Notes under the pieces: generated by a model
Told to the model about the DNA's origin: nothing
The model's database searches: none
The model's input: only the letters and a program-made list of their open reading frames with translations
In this document: one piece after another, positions 45,083-57,570 of the stretch
Layout of the letters: each line of letters begins with the position of its first letter
Numbering within the stretch: the stretch's first letter is position 1
Program-made: the position numbers and the translations under genes
NCBI GenBank assembly: GCA_036429605.1
Contig: CM071590.1
Span: forward strand, 4,836,001 to 4,900,000
Source: Cladobotryum mycophilum
Taxonomy: Eukaryota > Ascomycota > Sordariomycetes > Hypocreales > Hypocreaceae
DNA: 64,000 nt
Direction: 5' to 3'

Positions 45083-47012
45083 GTCCTCGTGTACATCCTC
45101 CACAACATCTCGTCCCTCCTCAAGGCTACTGCGCCATGAGGCGCGGGGGCCTTGAACTTTGACTTCGTGGGACGTCGTCTTGTCGGTGTTGGTGCGCTCA
45201 CGCCGAACGAATAGAATGTCGCCCAAAAGCCTTAAAGCCAAGCTTCCAACAGCCAACCAACCAACTATCCAACCCACACGGCCGAAGAAGGCGGGGGTTA
45301 ATGTGGATGTGGATGGGGATGGGAAGGGATGGGAAGGGATGGGGAGTCCCGGATCTATCGATACCCTCAATCCAATGGGGGGAAGATGATGAAAAATAAT
45401 AGGGCCGTATAACACAAGTTCGGGCCAACGAATGGAGCAAGTAGGTATGCGTATGCAAGGCTCAAGCACCTTTGGGCAAAAATGTCCGCGCGATTTAATT
45501 TTTTTCCCTTTGGCTCTTCGTCTCTGCGTCTCGATTGATGAGCTGTCTCTGGTCTGAATGGCTGGTGCGGTCTCGTCTCCGGTCTGGTGGTTCTCTGTTT
45601 GTCTCTGCCCCAACGATCTCAATCAATCGACACACCAACGGACAATTAGCCCCCCTGTATTGGCCCCCAGATTGTCCGAAGCGTAGGTTGGCAGTTTATG
45701 CAGGCACCAAATTCAGGCCGTCCGGATGCAGTGGAACGGAGAAATCCCTCCCCCAATATCGGAAGAGCGTAAACGAGTAATGAGGAAAACTTGTCGTAAA
45801 TCGCCGCAATCAATCCAGCTGGTCTGACCTGGATCCCGCAAGGTTCAGATGTTGACCAGTCTCTCTCTCGCTTCCCTGCCTTGCAAGCTGCTGCTTTCTG
45901 TCGATCCCGGGGAATCCTGCACGCCGTGGAGCCAGCTCCAGTAAATGTTTGGTTAATACGTACTTGTACGGACGGACGAATCCAAAAAAGACAAGTCGAT
46001 CGTTTCGCTGTGTGGGAATCTTAAGGTCAATAAGTAAATCTTTCTTACCCCCTCATTGATCCCAGCCAGTGAGTACTAGAAAAGCAAGGAGGTTGGGCCC
46101 AGGTTCTCGCTTGTCGATGCTTGGCTGGCGTTTTTTTTTCCCACTCCAAGATTGTAATTTTTTCTCTCTTCCACTCTCTCTCTCTCTCTCTCTCTCGCTG
46201 CCCCTCTGGCGACGAAAAGAAAAAGAAAAAAAGCCCCAAGACAAGACAAAGACAAGACCCTAAGAGCGTCAAAGCGTGGATTGCGGCTTCGTCTGGGCTT
46301 GTGTGCACGCCGTCTAATGATAGTAATAGGTAAGGTAGGTATGTAATAACACTAATATGATAGCGAGTAAGCGGCGGCGGGACAGGGGGATCAAGCGAAC
46401 AGCTCAACAAAAAAGAGAGAGAGAGTAAAGAGAGGGCATTCGCTAATACCTCACGAAGCACGAGCCCCTTCAAAAAAAATCAAAAAAAAAACTGACTCGA
46501 GATACGTTGCTCTTATAGGTAGATTCCAGGTCTGGTATTGGCATTGGTATTGGTATTGGTATTGTCTAGAAATGGGAGGGGGAAAGAGGACGAGCGCATT
46601 ATTTCCAACTTATCGTCAACTTTCTAGCCGCGGGGAAGCGGGACCCATTTGTCAAGGAAAGAGGACTTTTTCTCCCTCTTCTTCAAAAGGCGGTATTCAA
46701 TCATGACCCATCACCTACCCACCTGGGCATGTACTCAGCCAGACCTGGACAAGCTCTATGCCAGATATGCTGTATGCGACCTCATGTGAACAATTTTAAC
46801 TACAAGTACTACAAAGTGCAGGGGGGCACTGATATATGGTTTCATAGCCTATAGCTAACAAAATTCTGAGAAATCTCGAACCTCAAAGTTTCACTTCTTA
46901 CAAGACATTCTTCCTCTGAAACCACGCGGGTCGTCGACCGTAAAATCTCCACCACATCAACATCACAACAGGCACCAAAGCGGGACTCTCAAAAGATAAT
47001 ATGTACATCTCG
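45083..47012. other. Intergenic region, possibly with an unrecognised upstream exon
   Basis: About 1.9 kb with GGGAAGGGAT repeats at about 45310-45345, a (CT)n stretch at about 46170-46196 and GGTATT tandem units at about 46535-46563. The frame upstream of the doubtful membrane protein stays open to about 45620 but lacks a start codon. Confidence 0.5.
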
Positions 47013-48477
47013 CTATGCGCTTACCCTTTCAAATCGAGCATTCTTCACGTTCCAGAGGGTCGAAATCAGCAGAAATGCACAAAGCAAAAACACACCATTT
47101 CGATGTTCGTCTCCTGTTGATCAATATTTAGAAAAGAAAGAAAGAAAGACTTTGCGACGACAAGATTCCGGCGATGACATACCTTCTTTGTCAAAGGCAT
47201 GAACCACCACCACAAAACAATTCAGCGGCAGTCTCAGCAGACTGTATATGCCTCCCCGTACGCTGTCCCCAACCACTTCGCTCTTGATAAACGCCATGCT
47301 CGGAAAATACGCGCCGACGCATGCTTCAATAACACAGAATGCGTAAAACATGACATGTTCCCGGTCAAAGAGCGTTGCTGTAGCGAGACTCCCAACAGTC
47401 AAAGAGAATACCATCAGAAGCACAGTCTTTGCGTTTCCGGTCGATGACGACTTGTTGCAGACGGATAGGATCGTAGATCCCATCATCATGGTGCACATGA
47501 AGCTTGAAAAGACGATGCCAAATGGAAGTTCCTCCTGCGAGCCAGACTTGGTTCGAGCACTCTTCAAAGCTGCTGACCAGAAGAAAACGAACAGATACAT
47601 TGTTCCTTCAAAGGCAAGCATCGCGCACCCAAGAGTCATAATCCGTGGGTTCGTAAATGTATCGTGATAGAATGTCCCGACAGAGCTCAACTTCGATACT
47701 TGAGTACCATAATTCTCACGCCATAAAAGAAGCATCAGGACCACCGCCCCGGTGCAGCAGGCGAAACTGGCAAAGAATGGCCATACTCGAGAGCCAAAGT
47801 ACTGAACGAGGCTATCGCCTATCACCCCAGAACATATTGCCACAATGCCGCTTGTGATTGTCATGTTGCCAAACACATTGCTCAGGGGAAGAGTCGTCTC
47901 GTCGAGCTGTAAGGCATGATACTCCGAAATCATCCAAGTTTCAAAGACGCTGTAGAGCATTGTCGTCGCATAGCCCCCAAATACCCGTCCAACACAAAGA
48001 ATTGGCAAATTATCGCTCAACATCGCCAGGCAGGTAACCCCGTAGCAGATGCAGTAAGCAAGACACATCCGCTTTCTGCCAAAACGATCCGCTAGTTGGC
48101 CGACAAAATAGGCGCTTGCGCCGCCAGATATGAATCCCACTGCGTAGAGAAGCGCAACATACTTTTCTGAAATTTGCTTCTCGTACTTGTAGATAGCGTA
48201 TGTGTGTGGTCCCTACATGCACAGACTTGGTTAAGATCTTGAAATTCGACTTCGTGTTGAGGGGTCCGCTCACTTGCAGCCAATCCGCTGCCACAGCCAG
48301 TGCATAGACAAGAAGGAAATGGTACTGGAACTTCCGTGCCGTCACTGTCAGTGGGCTATTGCCCTCCCGAGGAATCGCGTCGATTTGAGATTTGCTGTGT
48401 CGAGTTCGTAGATGCTGGAAAAGCAGGCAAGTGTTGAGAATGGCGAAGGCAGCCAAGTTTGCTGCATAAAACTCCAT
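47013..48477 (-). CDS. MFS transporter of the MFSD5/molybdate-anion family
   Basis: Three exons (48477-48274, 48212-47183, 47113-47013) with GTGAGC and GTATGT donors give 444 residues. It is a multi-pass plasma-membrane carrier. Family marks are LLVYALAVAADWLQGPHTYA near residue 70, the MFS loop GQLADRFGRKRMCL, GRVFGGYATTMLYSVFETWM, and LPFGIVFSSFMCTMM in the C-terminal half, matching the MFSD5 group whose algal and human members carry molybdate. Molybdate as substrate is therefore a family-based expectation only. The ATG at 48477 (MEFYAANLAAFAIL) gives the usual N-terminal helix. A GTAAGC overlaps the last codons, so a slightly longer C-terminus is possible. It lies 365 bp downstream of, and in the same orientation as, the Zn2Cys6 regulator. 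Confidence 0.9.
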
Positions 48478-48842
48478 GGTCCTTGATGAAATTATTGGTT
48501 TGGTTAATGAGCAACCTCTTACAGCTGCGATAAGACCAATTTTGTAATGGCATTTCATAAATTTGGGGTGAAGAATAAATTAAATTCTCTCGTGGGTTGT
48601 CATGTGCGTAGTCGTCATCGTCCCGCAGACTATCAAGGAAGCCACGAGTTGCGATCTTACCCAGCGGTTACTTGGCATCACCAATCACCAAGTGGCTAAA
48701 GCAATATCTTCTTGGTAATCAAATCCATCTGGATTTATTCAGCAGACGTTCTGGGGGTTGGATTAATCGTTGACATTGACATACCGACATCGTGACCCTA
48801 AATTCAGGCTCCAGTCAGGAGACAGCAAGTGCTCGGGGCTGT
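48478..48842. other. Spacer between Zn2Cys6 regulator and MFS transporter
   Basis: 365 bp, promoter of the transporter. No gene is seen. Confidence 0.6.
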
Positions 48843-50705
48843 CTATTCATCTGGTTGGAAGGTGAAAGGGCCCCGAGTTATTTGATAGGAAATACCAAGA
48901 GAGTAAGGCTGATCAAAACAATCATCCCAGTTCGTCTTTCCGGATGCCCAAAACTTTCTCAGCAACACCATAGCTCGCCTTGGGCTTGACCCTGTGAAGG
49001 GATCCTGAACCGCAGTGAGAAAATACTGCTCCACCAATTGCCTTTCTTGTTCCGTCTTAGCTGCAACTCCAGCCACCAGAATCGGCCAAAAGATATGATC
49101 AATGCGTATTGGCATGCTGTAGGCCTCCATGAGGAGATAAAATAAAGAGTCGTGGTTGATTTGGCCTCGATGGTTGCAAGAGAGCCCGGCGTGGAAGGGG
49201 GCTTTGCAAGGAACGGTTAGGCTCCCAAAGAGCGCCATAGACGACTTAAATATGTACGTAATGAGCAAGAAGTCTTTATTCTTCGGGAGGTCTCTCGAGA
49301 GCAGCCATTCTCTCGGGCAGAAAGCATCGATATCACTGAGAATGTCGCAGATGGTGTACGTCGCATCGTGTGTCGATGGCAGCCGTAGGTTGTTGATGTG
49401 GACCATATCTAAGAATAAGGGCGTAGGGTACCAAAAGTCCACGGCACATGGGACCTCGTAAAGATCTCTCAGATCCTCCGTGTCATAACGGCATGCCTCT
49501 TCCAGCTGTGCGTAACCAGGTGAGGTTGTATTAAAGATGTTCAGGTTGCTGTGTTAAACGCGTAGGAGAAGTCAGCGAGACTTGTTCAAAAACAGATATA
49601 GAAAGAAGGGACTCGCGTGGAACCTACACAACCAAGACTTTGAGAATCGCAGACGATGTTGGGTGCGCTGTCATCATGGTTCTGATGCCGCCGCGCTGCC
49701 GAATGAGAGATAGAATGCCAAAAGCATGGGCACGCTTTCCCAAGGGGTAATTGAGAAACCCCTAGACAGATGTCAGCGATACAAGTTCTTCACAAAGAAT
49801 GCATCCCATACCTCAAGTCTGCCTATGGCAAACATGCTCACAAGCGTCAGTGAAGCATTATCATCGTCACCATGCCGAGAAATCTCCTGGCGAAGGGCAC
49901 CAGCTGCACTCGCAATGTATTCGTAGAAACCTGACCATAGCTGGGCGGTGGGACCGTACTTGGTAGGCTTGATCTCTAGATTGTGGATCAAAGAGACGGA
50001 CGTTATCCGGTAGCTAAAACTCGTAGCAATCAAAGCATCGACAAGTGACGGTCGCATGTTGTGAAGGGCCCTGATGTCGAGACAGTCCCCACGAGTCTCG
50101 GCTGTGAGCTGCTTGGCACTTATGGATGGTACAAGCAGATTGTTCCCTGCAAAGATGTTAGAGGCTGAGACGCGTCAAGGGTTGGTATCAAAAACAAGGA
50201 AAGCCAAAATCATACAATATTCCATCAAATTGAACAAGTTCAAATCCGGAGGATTGACGTCGACGGGTAAAGATGCGAGGCGCCGTTGCCCGGGCTTTTT
50301 AGCCAGGTCCCGATATCTCCCAACGGCCATCGTATCTGGCGATGGGGACTTTGCAATATGGCTGGACGTGCTATCTGGAGTGGCGGGCTCTTGCGCCGAG
50401 TGATCTGCATCGCCATCATCCGTATCACTAGATGATGGGGACATTCCCGACTCCATTATCCATTGTCCGCCCTGTTTCGGGGCATCTTTGGTCCCTGATT
50501 CAAAGGTGATCCTCCTTGAGTCCCGCAGCCTCGATACCCTGCCAGGGGCAAACCATGTGAATGCCCGCTCTTCCTGGTAACCAGAGCACTGCACGCTGGC
50601 TCTAGCACAGTTGCGGCATGCTGGAACAGTGCCATCGCAGGGCGATCGTCGGCGGATACACTCGTTGCACCCTTTACCCTTGCATTTATTCTTGGCGGCT
50701 TTCAT
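48843..50705 (-). CDS. Zn(II)2Cys6 fungal transcription factor
   Basis: Exons 50705-50216, 50146-49812, 49761-49628 and 49548-48843 keep frame and give 554 residues. An alternative acceptor would start exon 2 at 50164 and add six residues. The DNA-binding cluster is canonical: C13-x2-C16-x6-C23-x6-C30-x2-C33-x6-C40 (KGCNECIRRRSPCDG, PACRNC). An acidic Ser-rich linker follows (SSSDTDDGDADHSAQEP). The rest is a helical regulatory region of the fungal-specific type (MRPSLVDALIATSFSYRI, FWYPTPLFLDMVHINNLRL, FWPILVAGVAAKTEQERQL). It binds DNA in the nucleus; targets are unknown. I chose the ATG at 50705, just before the cluster; upstream in-frame ATGs lack family character. The adjacent, co-oriented transporter is a possible target. 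Confidence 0.88.
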
Positions 50706-50935
50706 ATTGCGAATTTCTCGTTGGATGGCCGAAAAGATGCTGTAAGAGTCAAGGACGGTGGTTCGGGGGAAGGGAGCGAGGAAGCGGATAATACACGTCA
50801 CAAGGCTGTGCCGCGTTGCACGTTGTCCAATGGCTGTGTTCAACGATGGAAATCCCTGGTAATCAAGCAAACGATCCTTTGGTGTGATATAATACCAGGT
50901 ACTAGTAGTTAACACGGATAATACTATAGCCCAAA

Positions 50936-50947
50936 GTAGGTACCTAC
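50936..50947. repeat. Palindrome GTAGGTACCTAC (copy 2 of 3)
   Basis: Identical to the copies at 20084 and 52810. It lies about 230 bp upstream of the Zn2Cys6 gene start. Confidence 0.85.
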
Positions 50948-52650
50948 CCTACCTATCCTAGTGGGACATCCCGATGTCAGACGGCGGGTGAATGATGATG
51001 ACGATTTTTAGTTGAAAAATTGTTTTGAATTATAAATGGGATGTCTTGCATCTGTGAATTTTATATCAGTACTTGTACAGAGCAAGTACTTGTGACAGCC
51101 CAGCCCAGCCCAGCCCAGCCCGCATGCTTGGTGGAGTCAGTCCTCCAGGGCTATTACTGCATTTGGAGAGCATTGGATCAGGTACCCGACCACATGGATC
51201 TTTCTTTTTAGGACTCTATCCATGGATACGTGTATTTCAATTGGTTATCTTGTATGGGATGTTGCATCTAGAAAACATCCGGCATGGCACGCAAGGCAAG
51301 CAAGTAGCCTTGAGTTTGGGTCCAACTTGGTAAAAGAAGTTGGGACCTAACAGGAGAATGGCTTACAGGTACCTACTAGGTACTATTTGTAGGTACCTAT
51401 CCTGGATCCATGTTCAAGCACAAACGGGGCAGGGTTGATAGGGTAAGACAACCTAAACAGGTACACGTACCTAGATTCTAGGTCAGATCTCTCGCTGTAC
51501 ACGAGCACGCACCTCTTACGTGAGGGAAGAAGAAGAAAAAGAAAAAGAAAACAGGGAAGGCTGCACAATAGAGGTACCAAAAGGGATGGAAAAGGATGAG
51601 GCTGGTGTGTGAAAGGCAGCTGAAGGATTGATATGTATCTAAAATCGACAACCTCCGAATGGAAATGTCAGTTGAATTTTAATGCCGTTGATATCTCCGG
51701 GGGCGGTGTTGGGTCACTGCGCAAAAGTCTGAATCCAATCGGTTCCATGACCACGGGTTCGGATAACGGCGCAAAACGTGGGCTCTATTGGCTCTTATGG
51801 CGGTGCTCTGTCGCAGATCAACTCTTGATGGATACGCCCATCCATGCGTCTAGTGCTTGACTATACCCAAGTAAAATGTCAGGTCAGGCTCTTTTTCGGG
51901 TGTTTATTGTGCCATGAGTGCATAACGGCTGGAGGAGCACCCCTCTCTCCCTCCCTACGCCTCTCTCCCTCCACCCCACGAGGTGCTTGGTCTAGGACCC
52001 CGCTTGAGTAGCAGGTTCAAGTCAAGTCAGGTCAAGTCAAAGTCAAAAGTCCTACGTGAATGAATGAATGCTCAAAGTCCTGCGCTAGTCTTTGAGTTGG
52101 TGGGTGGAGATGAAGCTTGGCATTGAGTTATGGATTCTCGGCTTTCAATATGGGTTTTGTTTTGTTTTGTTGGTCTCGCATTCATTCCAATATAACGGTT
52201 TCGGTTTTGGTTTTGTTTGGCCGTTTGAGTCCACTGATCGACAACAAAGAACCGTTTTTTTTAAAGCCCGCACATTGGGGTTGACGATGATGCTGTTCCT
52301 AAGTTGGGCACACCGCGCCGCCACCATCGCCAGACGCCACCACCACAATAGTTGTTGTTTATAGATAGATATTGAGTGAAGATGGGTTCCTTGACTGCCT
52401 CTTGGTGGCGGTGGAGTGCCGGAATTGAACAGAAAACATGATGAGGGGGATTTGTAATTTGTAATGTTGTCTTTACTTTGTACATGGAGAATTACTAGGT
52501 ACTACAGTAACGTGCAATACTTACGGCTGTCCGAAAGAAACGCGTTGGTTCTCGCTCTTCCCGCTCTTCTTTATCTTTTATCAGCACTTCACTGAATATT
52601 CATTCACATTGAAACCAATCACACAGCCCCGCTATTCACTGTACCTCTCT

Positions 52651-52662
52651 CTCCGTACGGAG
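52651..52662. promoter_or_regulatory. Palindrome CTCCGTACGGAG upstream of the Hsp70-like gene
   Basis: A perfect 12-bp palindrome containing CCG-N2-CGG, the inverted-triplet layout recognised by many Zn2Cys6 dimers. Factor binding is inference. It shares its core with the dispersed TACTCCGTA word. Confidence 0.35.
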
Positions 52663-52809
52663 CACCAATACCAGTACCTGTACTCCCATACGCCTAACTC
52701 CGTATATCTTTTTGATCGTGCCCACCTGGCGTCCTTCAGCCGTACGACAAAGCGACTTTCAGTTCCCACGCACTTGAACTCGTACCGGACTGCTTGCATC
52801 AAAGGCAAG

Positions 52810-52821
52810 GTAGGTACCTAC
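52810..52821. repeat. Palindrome GTAGGTACCTAC (copy 3 of 3)
   Basis: Identical to the copies at 20084 and 50936, in the upstream region of the Hsp70-like gene. Confidence 0.85.
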
Positions 52822-53778
52822 AACAATAACAACAACAAACATGGCCGTCCGGGACGCTCCTTGAAACAAAAGACCTATCTGCACCTACATACCTACATAC
52901 CTGCATACATAAGTAGTACTATACTAACCTTCACCTCTCTTAACCACGTTAGCAAATCTATTCGACGTCAAGGTCTCAAAGTTATTAATTGCCAAAGCAG
53001 GTAGTTTGGATGCTAGTCTTGTCAGCTCTGGCCCCTGCTGCCACCAAAACCCGCACCACTGTAACCGTCTTTGACCCCTTCACACAGCCCCCAAGGCAAA
53101 ATCACAAGCGCTGGCTTTGCACCTCGCATCCCTCCGGCTCAGCCCTGCCACGCCCACGCTCACGCTCACGCCCACAGTAGCTCCTCAGTTCGCTCGCTCT
53201 GGCTGTCTCTCGTGCTGGTGCTGGCTTTGGTTCTGGCTTTGGCTCTCAAGGCGTCTCCCCCCCGCCGCCGGTTTTCTCGTGTTGCTAATTTCTGACTCAA
53301 GCCGGGCTCTCACCCTATCCCGCTCCAGTCTTGCGTTCTTGTTTGTCCTTTGTTGTCCTGCGCCGCATATTCTGTTCCTGTCTGTCTGTTTGCCGCGAAA
53401 GAAAAGAAGAAAAAATCGTCCTACAACCACTTGTTGCTGCTACAAGAAAGTTACGCCACGACAAAACCAACTGTCCCAATCCAATCCACCCAATTGAAAC
53501 CGCCAACCACCAACCGCCAGTCCAGCAAGCGTCAGCCAGTCCAGAGCCTGCCTCGCCCAAAGCAAACCACCTACTTGCTGCCACCACCAGCACCACCAGC
53601 ACCAGCACCACCCTTACCAACCATTAACCACCACTACCAGAGGACCTAACCTAATCTTGTCCTCAGCCTTTAACCCTGCGCCCTAGACGCCGAGACTCCT
53701 AATTATCTTTCTTATTTCTCTCTTCTTCCTCCTCCTCCTCCTCCTCCTCCCCCGGCCCTTCTTCCTTCTCCTCTCCAT

Positions 53779-56235
53779 ATGAGTTCTATGAACTCCCGCC
53801 TCAAAAGCTTCGGTTTCGGAAAACGCAAGTCGACCGCCAGCATCAAGAGTACTTCTCAGCAGGGTGTACCCCCCACTAGTACCCCTCCTCCAGGCCAAAT
53901 ACCTCAACACCAGCTCCCGCAACCTGGGCAGACGCCTCCTCCTGGCGCCTCGTCGTCGACGACCAGTCTCCCGATGAATCACCCAGGTTCGGGCAATCGC
54001 CCTCCGAGCTACAGTGCCGGCAGCTATCCTCAGGGCCCTCACGGTCGAACCAGTCCCCTCACTCAAGGCCAGAACCGTACCCCGCCTACTCAAATGGCTG
54101 GAGGTCCTCCGCCCATCAACACGGGTGCCCCCTCTGGCTACCCGCCTAATATGAACATGAATCAGATCCCACCCAACATGGCTCCTCAGGGTGGCCCTCC
54201 TCCTGGTTTTGGTCAACCAACCGGATACCCCCCGTTGGAGGACCACCGCTGCCAGCTCCCGGTTCCCTTGCGCAACAATTCCAGCAGAATAACCCCGCCG
54301 CCGAGGTTGAGGGAGCCAGCAGAAGCAAAGCCCAACTCATTGTCGGCATCGATTTCGTGAGTACAACATGCTGCTGTCCTGTGGGGTGTCAGATAACTAA
54401 TATATCTTTGCATAGGGAACTACATTTTCCGGTGTAGCTTTCGCTTTCGCAACCAACAATGAAGCCAAGGAAGACATCATCACTGAATGGCCGGGTGCCG
54501 GTTCATATACAAAGCAAAAGGTTGGTTGACTCCAAGTCGCTGTGTTGTACCTCTTGCCTATCTGAAGCTAATATGGACAACATAGATTCCCACCGTCCTC
54601 TACTACGATCAATATCAGAAAGTTGTCGGATGGGGACCAGATATTGCTGATGCTCTAGCTCCCACCGGCTACCCCAAGCCTGGTGTACAAAAGGTTGAAT
54701 GGTTCAAGTTGCAGCTCATGCTCAGCGGAAATACCTATATCGACCCTATTAACCTGCCTCCCCTGCCCCCTGGAAAGTCCGAGATTGACGTTGCCGCCGA
54801 CTACCTCTTCAAGCTCCGCCAGGCTATGCGATCCTCACTCCAAAAGACATTGGGTGAGGTCTTTAACCGAGAGGAACGCAATATTCGATATTATTTGACC
54901 GTCCCCGCCATTTGGAACGATGCGGGCAAGGCCGCTACTCGAGCTGCCGCCATCCAGGCGGGCTTCCTTCGTGATGAGAACGATAACCGACTCACCCTCG
55001 TTTCCGAGCCCGAAGCTGCTGCTCTCTTCTGTTCCAAGACTGGTCTCCTTAACCTCAAGGTTCACGATGCCGTCTTGATCGTCGATTGCGGTGGTGGTAC
55101 TGTCGATTTGATCGCATACGAAGTAGAGGATGAGAATCCCTTCACAGTCGCCGAATGTACAGCCGGTTCCGGAGACTCGTGTGGTTCTACCGCCCTTAAC
55201 CGAAATTTCAGCAACATCTTGCGAACCAAGATTCGAAAGATGAAGCTGCCCGATGGGTCCAAGACTGCCGGCCGTGTCTATGCCAAGTGTATCATGGACT
55301 TTGAGAACAGAATCAAGGCTGATTTCCGAAACAATGGCCAGAAGTGGGCTGTCGATGTCGGTATCGAGGCTGAATTCCCTGACGCTGGTATTGAGGAAGG
55401 TTACATGACCTTTACCAACGAAGAAATTTTGCAATGTTTCGAGCCCGTGGTAAACCGAATTTTGGAGTTGGTACGAAACCAGATTATTGCCATCCAGGCC
55501 CAGAACCGAACACTCCAGAACATCCTGGTTGTCGGTGGTTTTGGTGCTTCCGAATATCTCTTCCAGCAGATCAAGCTCCACGTCCCCCTCAGTTCCAGTC
55601 CAAGGTTGTTCGACCCATGGACTCGGTTGCCGCCATTGTCAAGGGCGCCGTTACTGCCGGTATCACCGAGCGAGTCATCACTCACCGTATCGCCCGTCGC
55701 CACTACCTCATGGCTACTCTGCAGCCTTTTAAGGAGGGTTACCATCCCGAGGCATACCGTGTTCCCTCCCTCGACGGAAAGGATCGATGCAAGTTCACCA
55801 GACAGATTTTCGTTCAAAAGGGCCAAAAGGTCAAGAACGGCGAGCCCTACAAGGTGTCGTTCTTCCGACAGGTTGCCCCTGGCGCCACCCTTATGTATGA
55901 GGATATTCTATACGCCTGCGATGATGATGTTTGCCCCGAGTATACCAAGGACCCTCGTAAGTTTCTCAAGACTATATATATATAACTCGTAAATGTCTGT
56001 ACTAATTCCTTTTTTTTTCTTTTTCTCTTTTTTAGGTATCAAGGAGGTCGTTACTCTCACATCTGACCTGTCTCGTAAGAACCTGGAGAAGGACTTTGAA
56101 AGAATGGATACGCCTCAGGGAACCTTTTACCGTGTTTACTTTGATATTTACCTCACCCTTGACGGCTCTGAGTTTAGTGCAGAGCTCGTGTGCCAGGGCG
56201 AGGTCATGGGCCGCTGCCGTGCTCGCTTCAGGTAA
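53779..56235 (+). CDS. HSPA12-like Hsp70-family ATPase with Pro-rich N-terminus, two one-base frame breaks
   Basis: Exons 53779-54356, 54416-54520, 54586-55956 and 56036-56235 give 751 residues after correction. The first 180 residues are disordered, rich in Pro, Gly and Gln, with a basic start (KSFGFGKRKS). The actin-like ATPase follows: LIVGIDFGTTFSGVAFAF (phosphate 1), AVLIVDCGGGTVDLIAYEV (phosphate 2) and NILVVGGFGASEYLF (adenosine motif). It lacks a canonical Hsp70 substrate-binding domain, as in HSPA12-like fungal proteins of unknown client. Two runs are one C short: 54228-54233 (six, needs seven, to read YPPVGGPP) and 55584-55588 (five, needs six, to read LHVPPQFQSKV). Each leads to a stop or wrong frame, while the conserved sequence continues in the neighbouring frame. 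I infer assembly errors. Confidence 0.88.
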
Positions 56236-57570
56236 TCATGGCCCTGGATGAGGCAACACATTATTTCAAAACTCAAACTTCAAGCTGGATGAGGAAATGC
56301 AATTGACTGCATTATTGAGCCAAATACAGCATATATACACAATACCCGGATGTGGTCGAATTAAGAGGAAGACATTTTTTTTTCGAAGGGAACCTTGCAG
56401 CGAGTCGAGATACCCGCGCAAGCTTTGGTATGCAGATATGAATAGTTATGTCGATAAAAGGGATGATTATCTTGGAATGGGGGAGGAAGAAAGCCAAAGT
56501 GGGAGCGTAATACGATTGACGACTTTTATCACTTTGTAACGGGGAGGAGGTTGATGCATGAATGAAAGCACCTTATGATTGGCGATGTTTTTTGATAGAG
56601 AATTGGACTTGCTAGATCAACAAGAGTCTTGCATATTTGTTCATCCTGCGTGACATTGATTCTTGGTATCCAATAGAGAGTGACGAATGGTATGATTCAA
56701 ATATTACAGAGTCCAAGATTCAGAACCGGAGATCAAGTTTAACGAATGTCTGTTCCAAAAAGCGAGGATGCGCTTAGAACTACCTACACAGTGCCTAATA
56801 CTTAGCAGTACTACCTTATATTTCGTGTAGGTAAGTATTCACCGTTGTTGAGTGCAAGTCAGGAGGTCTTCAGGTCCCTGTTCAAACATGGAAAGAGCAC
56901 GAGAGATGAACTCGCTCCTGCATCATCATGACCTCCCATGACCTCTCGCAGATGTAGTCCCACAGCCTTCAAGATCAATCTTTTTACCCACTTCTTCATC
57001 CCGTACATCATCGTCACCATCACCATTGTTCTGGCCGGGTCATTGTATATTTAGTCCCCTTGGCCTCACCTGCGCTCCTTGAATTTTCATCTCCTCACTT
57101 TGATTCTGAGTATACATAACAGTCAAGACACGAAGAATCAGATCTATATCGACGAAATCAACTTTGACTCCCTCGCCTCTGTCCCTTCTCTCCCTCCTCC
57201 CGCCATAACGCGGCCTCTGAGCCTTTGAGCCGGCCCTCCTTCGATCGCTTCAACACCGTATCTTTATCGAAGATCAAGTTGTCGTCGACGCTGCCGGCGA
57301 CTGATTCTATATTCTCTCGCGTCTACGATCATAACCAATTCCTATAATCGGCCCGGACCTCGCAAGACTTGACAACTGTTGTGCTCTCTTTCCAGCCGGA
57401 CCTCCTGTTGAGATCCAGGGGTCTGGCATCATGCAAGTTTTGTGCTGACATTTATTGCTGTCTACTATTCGCTTCTTGTTTCTTTTCCTGGTCTGGAGAG
57501 TGGACAGTTTATCGTTCTTTTCGATTCTGGTTGGCTTTGATATATCATCGTTTCACAAGGGGCTATCAAC
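56236..57570. other. Intergenic region upstream of the thaumatin-like gene
   Basis: 1.3 kb with no gene seen. The last 500 bp is pyrimidine-rich and probably contains promoter and leader. Confidence 0.55.

Larger units (their letters stand above)
50706..53778. other. 3.1 kb intergenic region rich in short palindromes
   Basis: Between divergent genes. It holds GTAGGTACCTAC at 50936-50947 and 52810-52821, several AGGTACCT words at 51360-51400, an (AGCCC)n tandem at 51097-51121, the 12-bp palindrome CTCCGTACGGAG at 52651-52662, and a long pyrimidine-rich leader before the Hsp70-like gene. No gene is supported. Confidence 0.55.

Noticed and set aside
45083..45622. Long upstream extension of the doubtful membrane protein
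   Set aside because: No ATG in frame for several hundred bases upstream and no convincing upstream exon, so it is not included in the feature.
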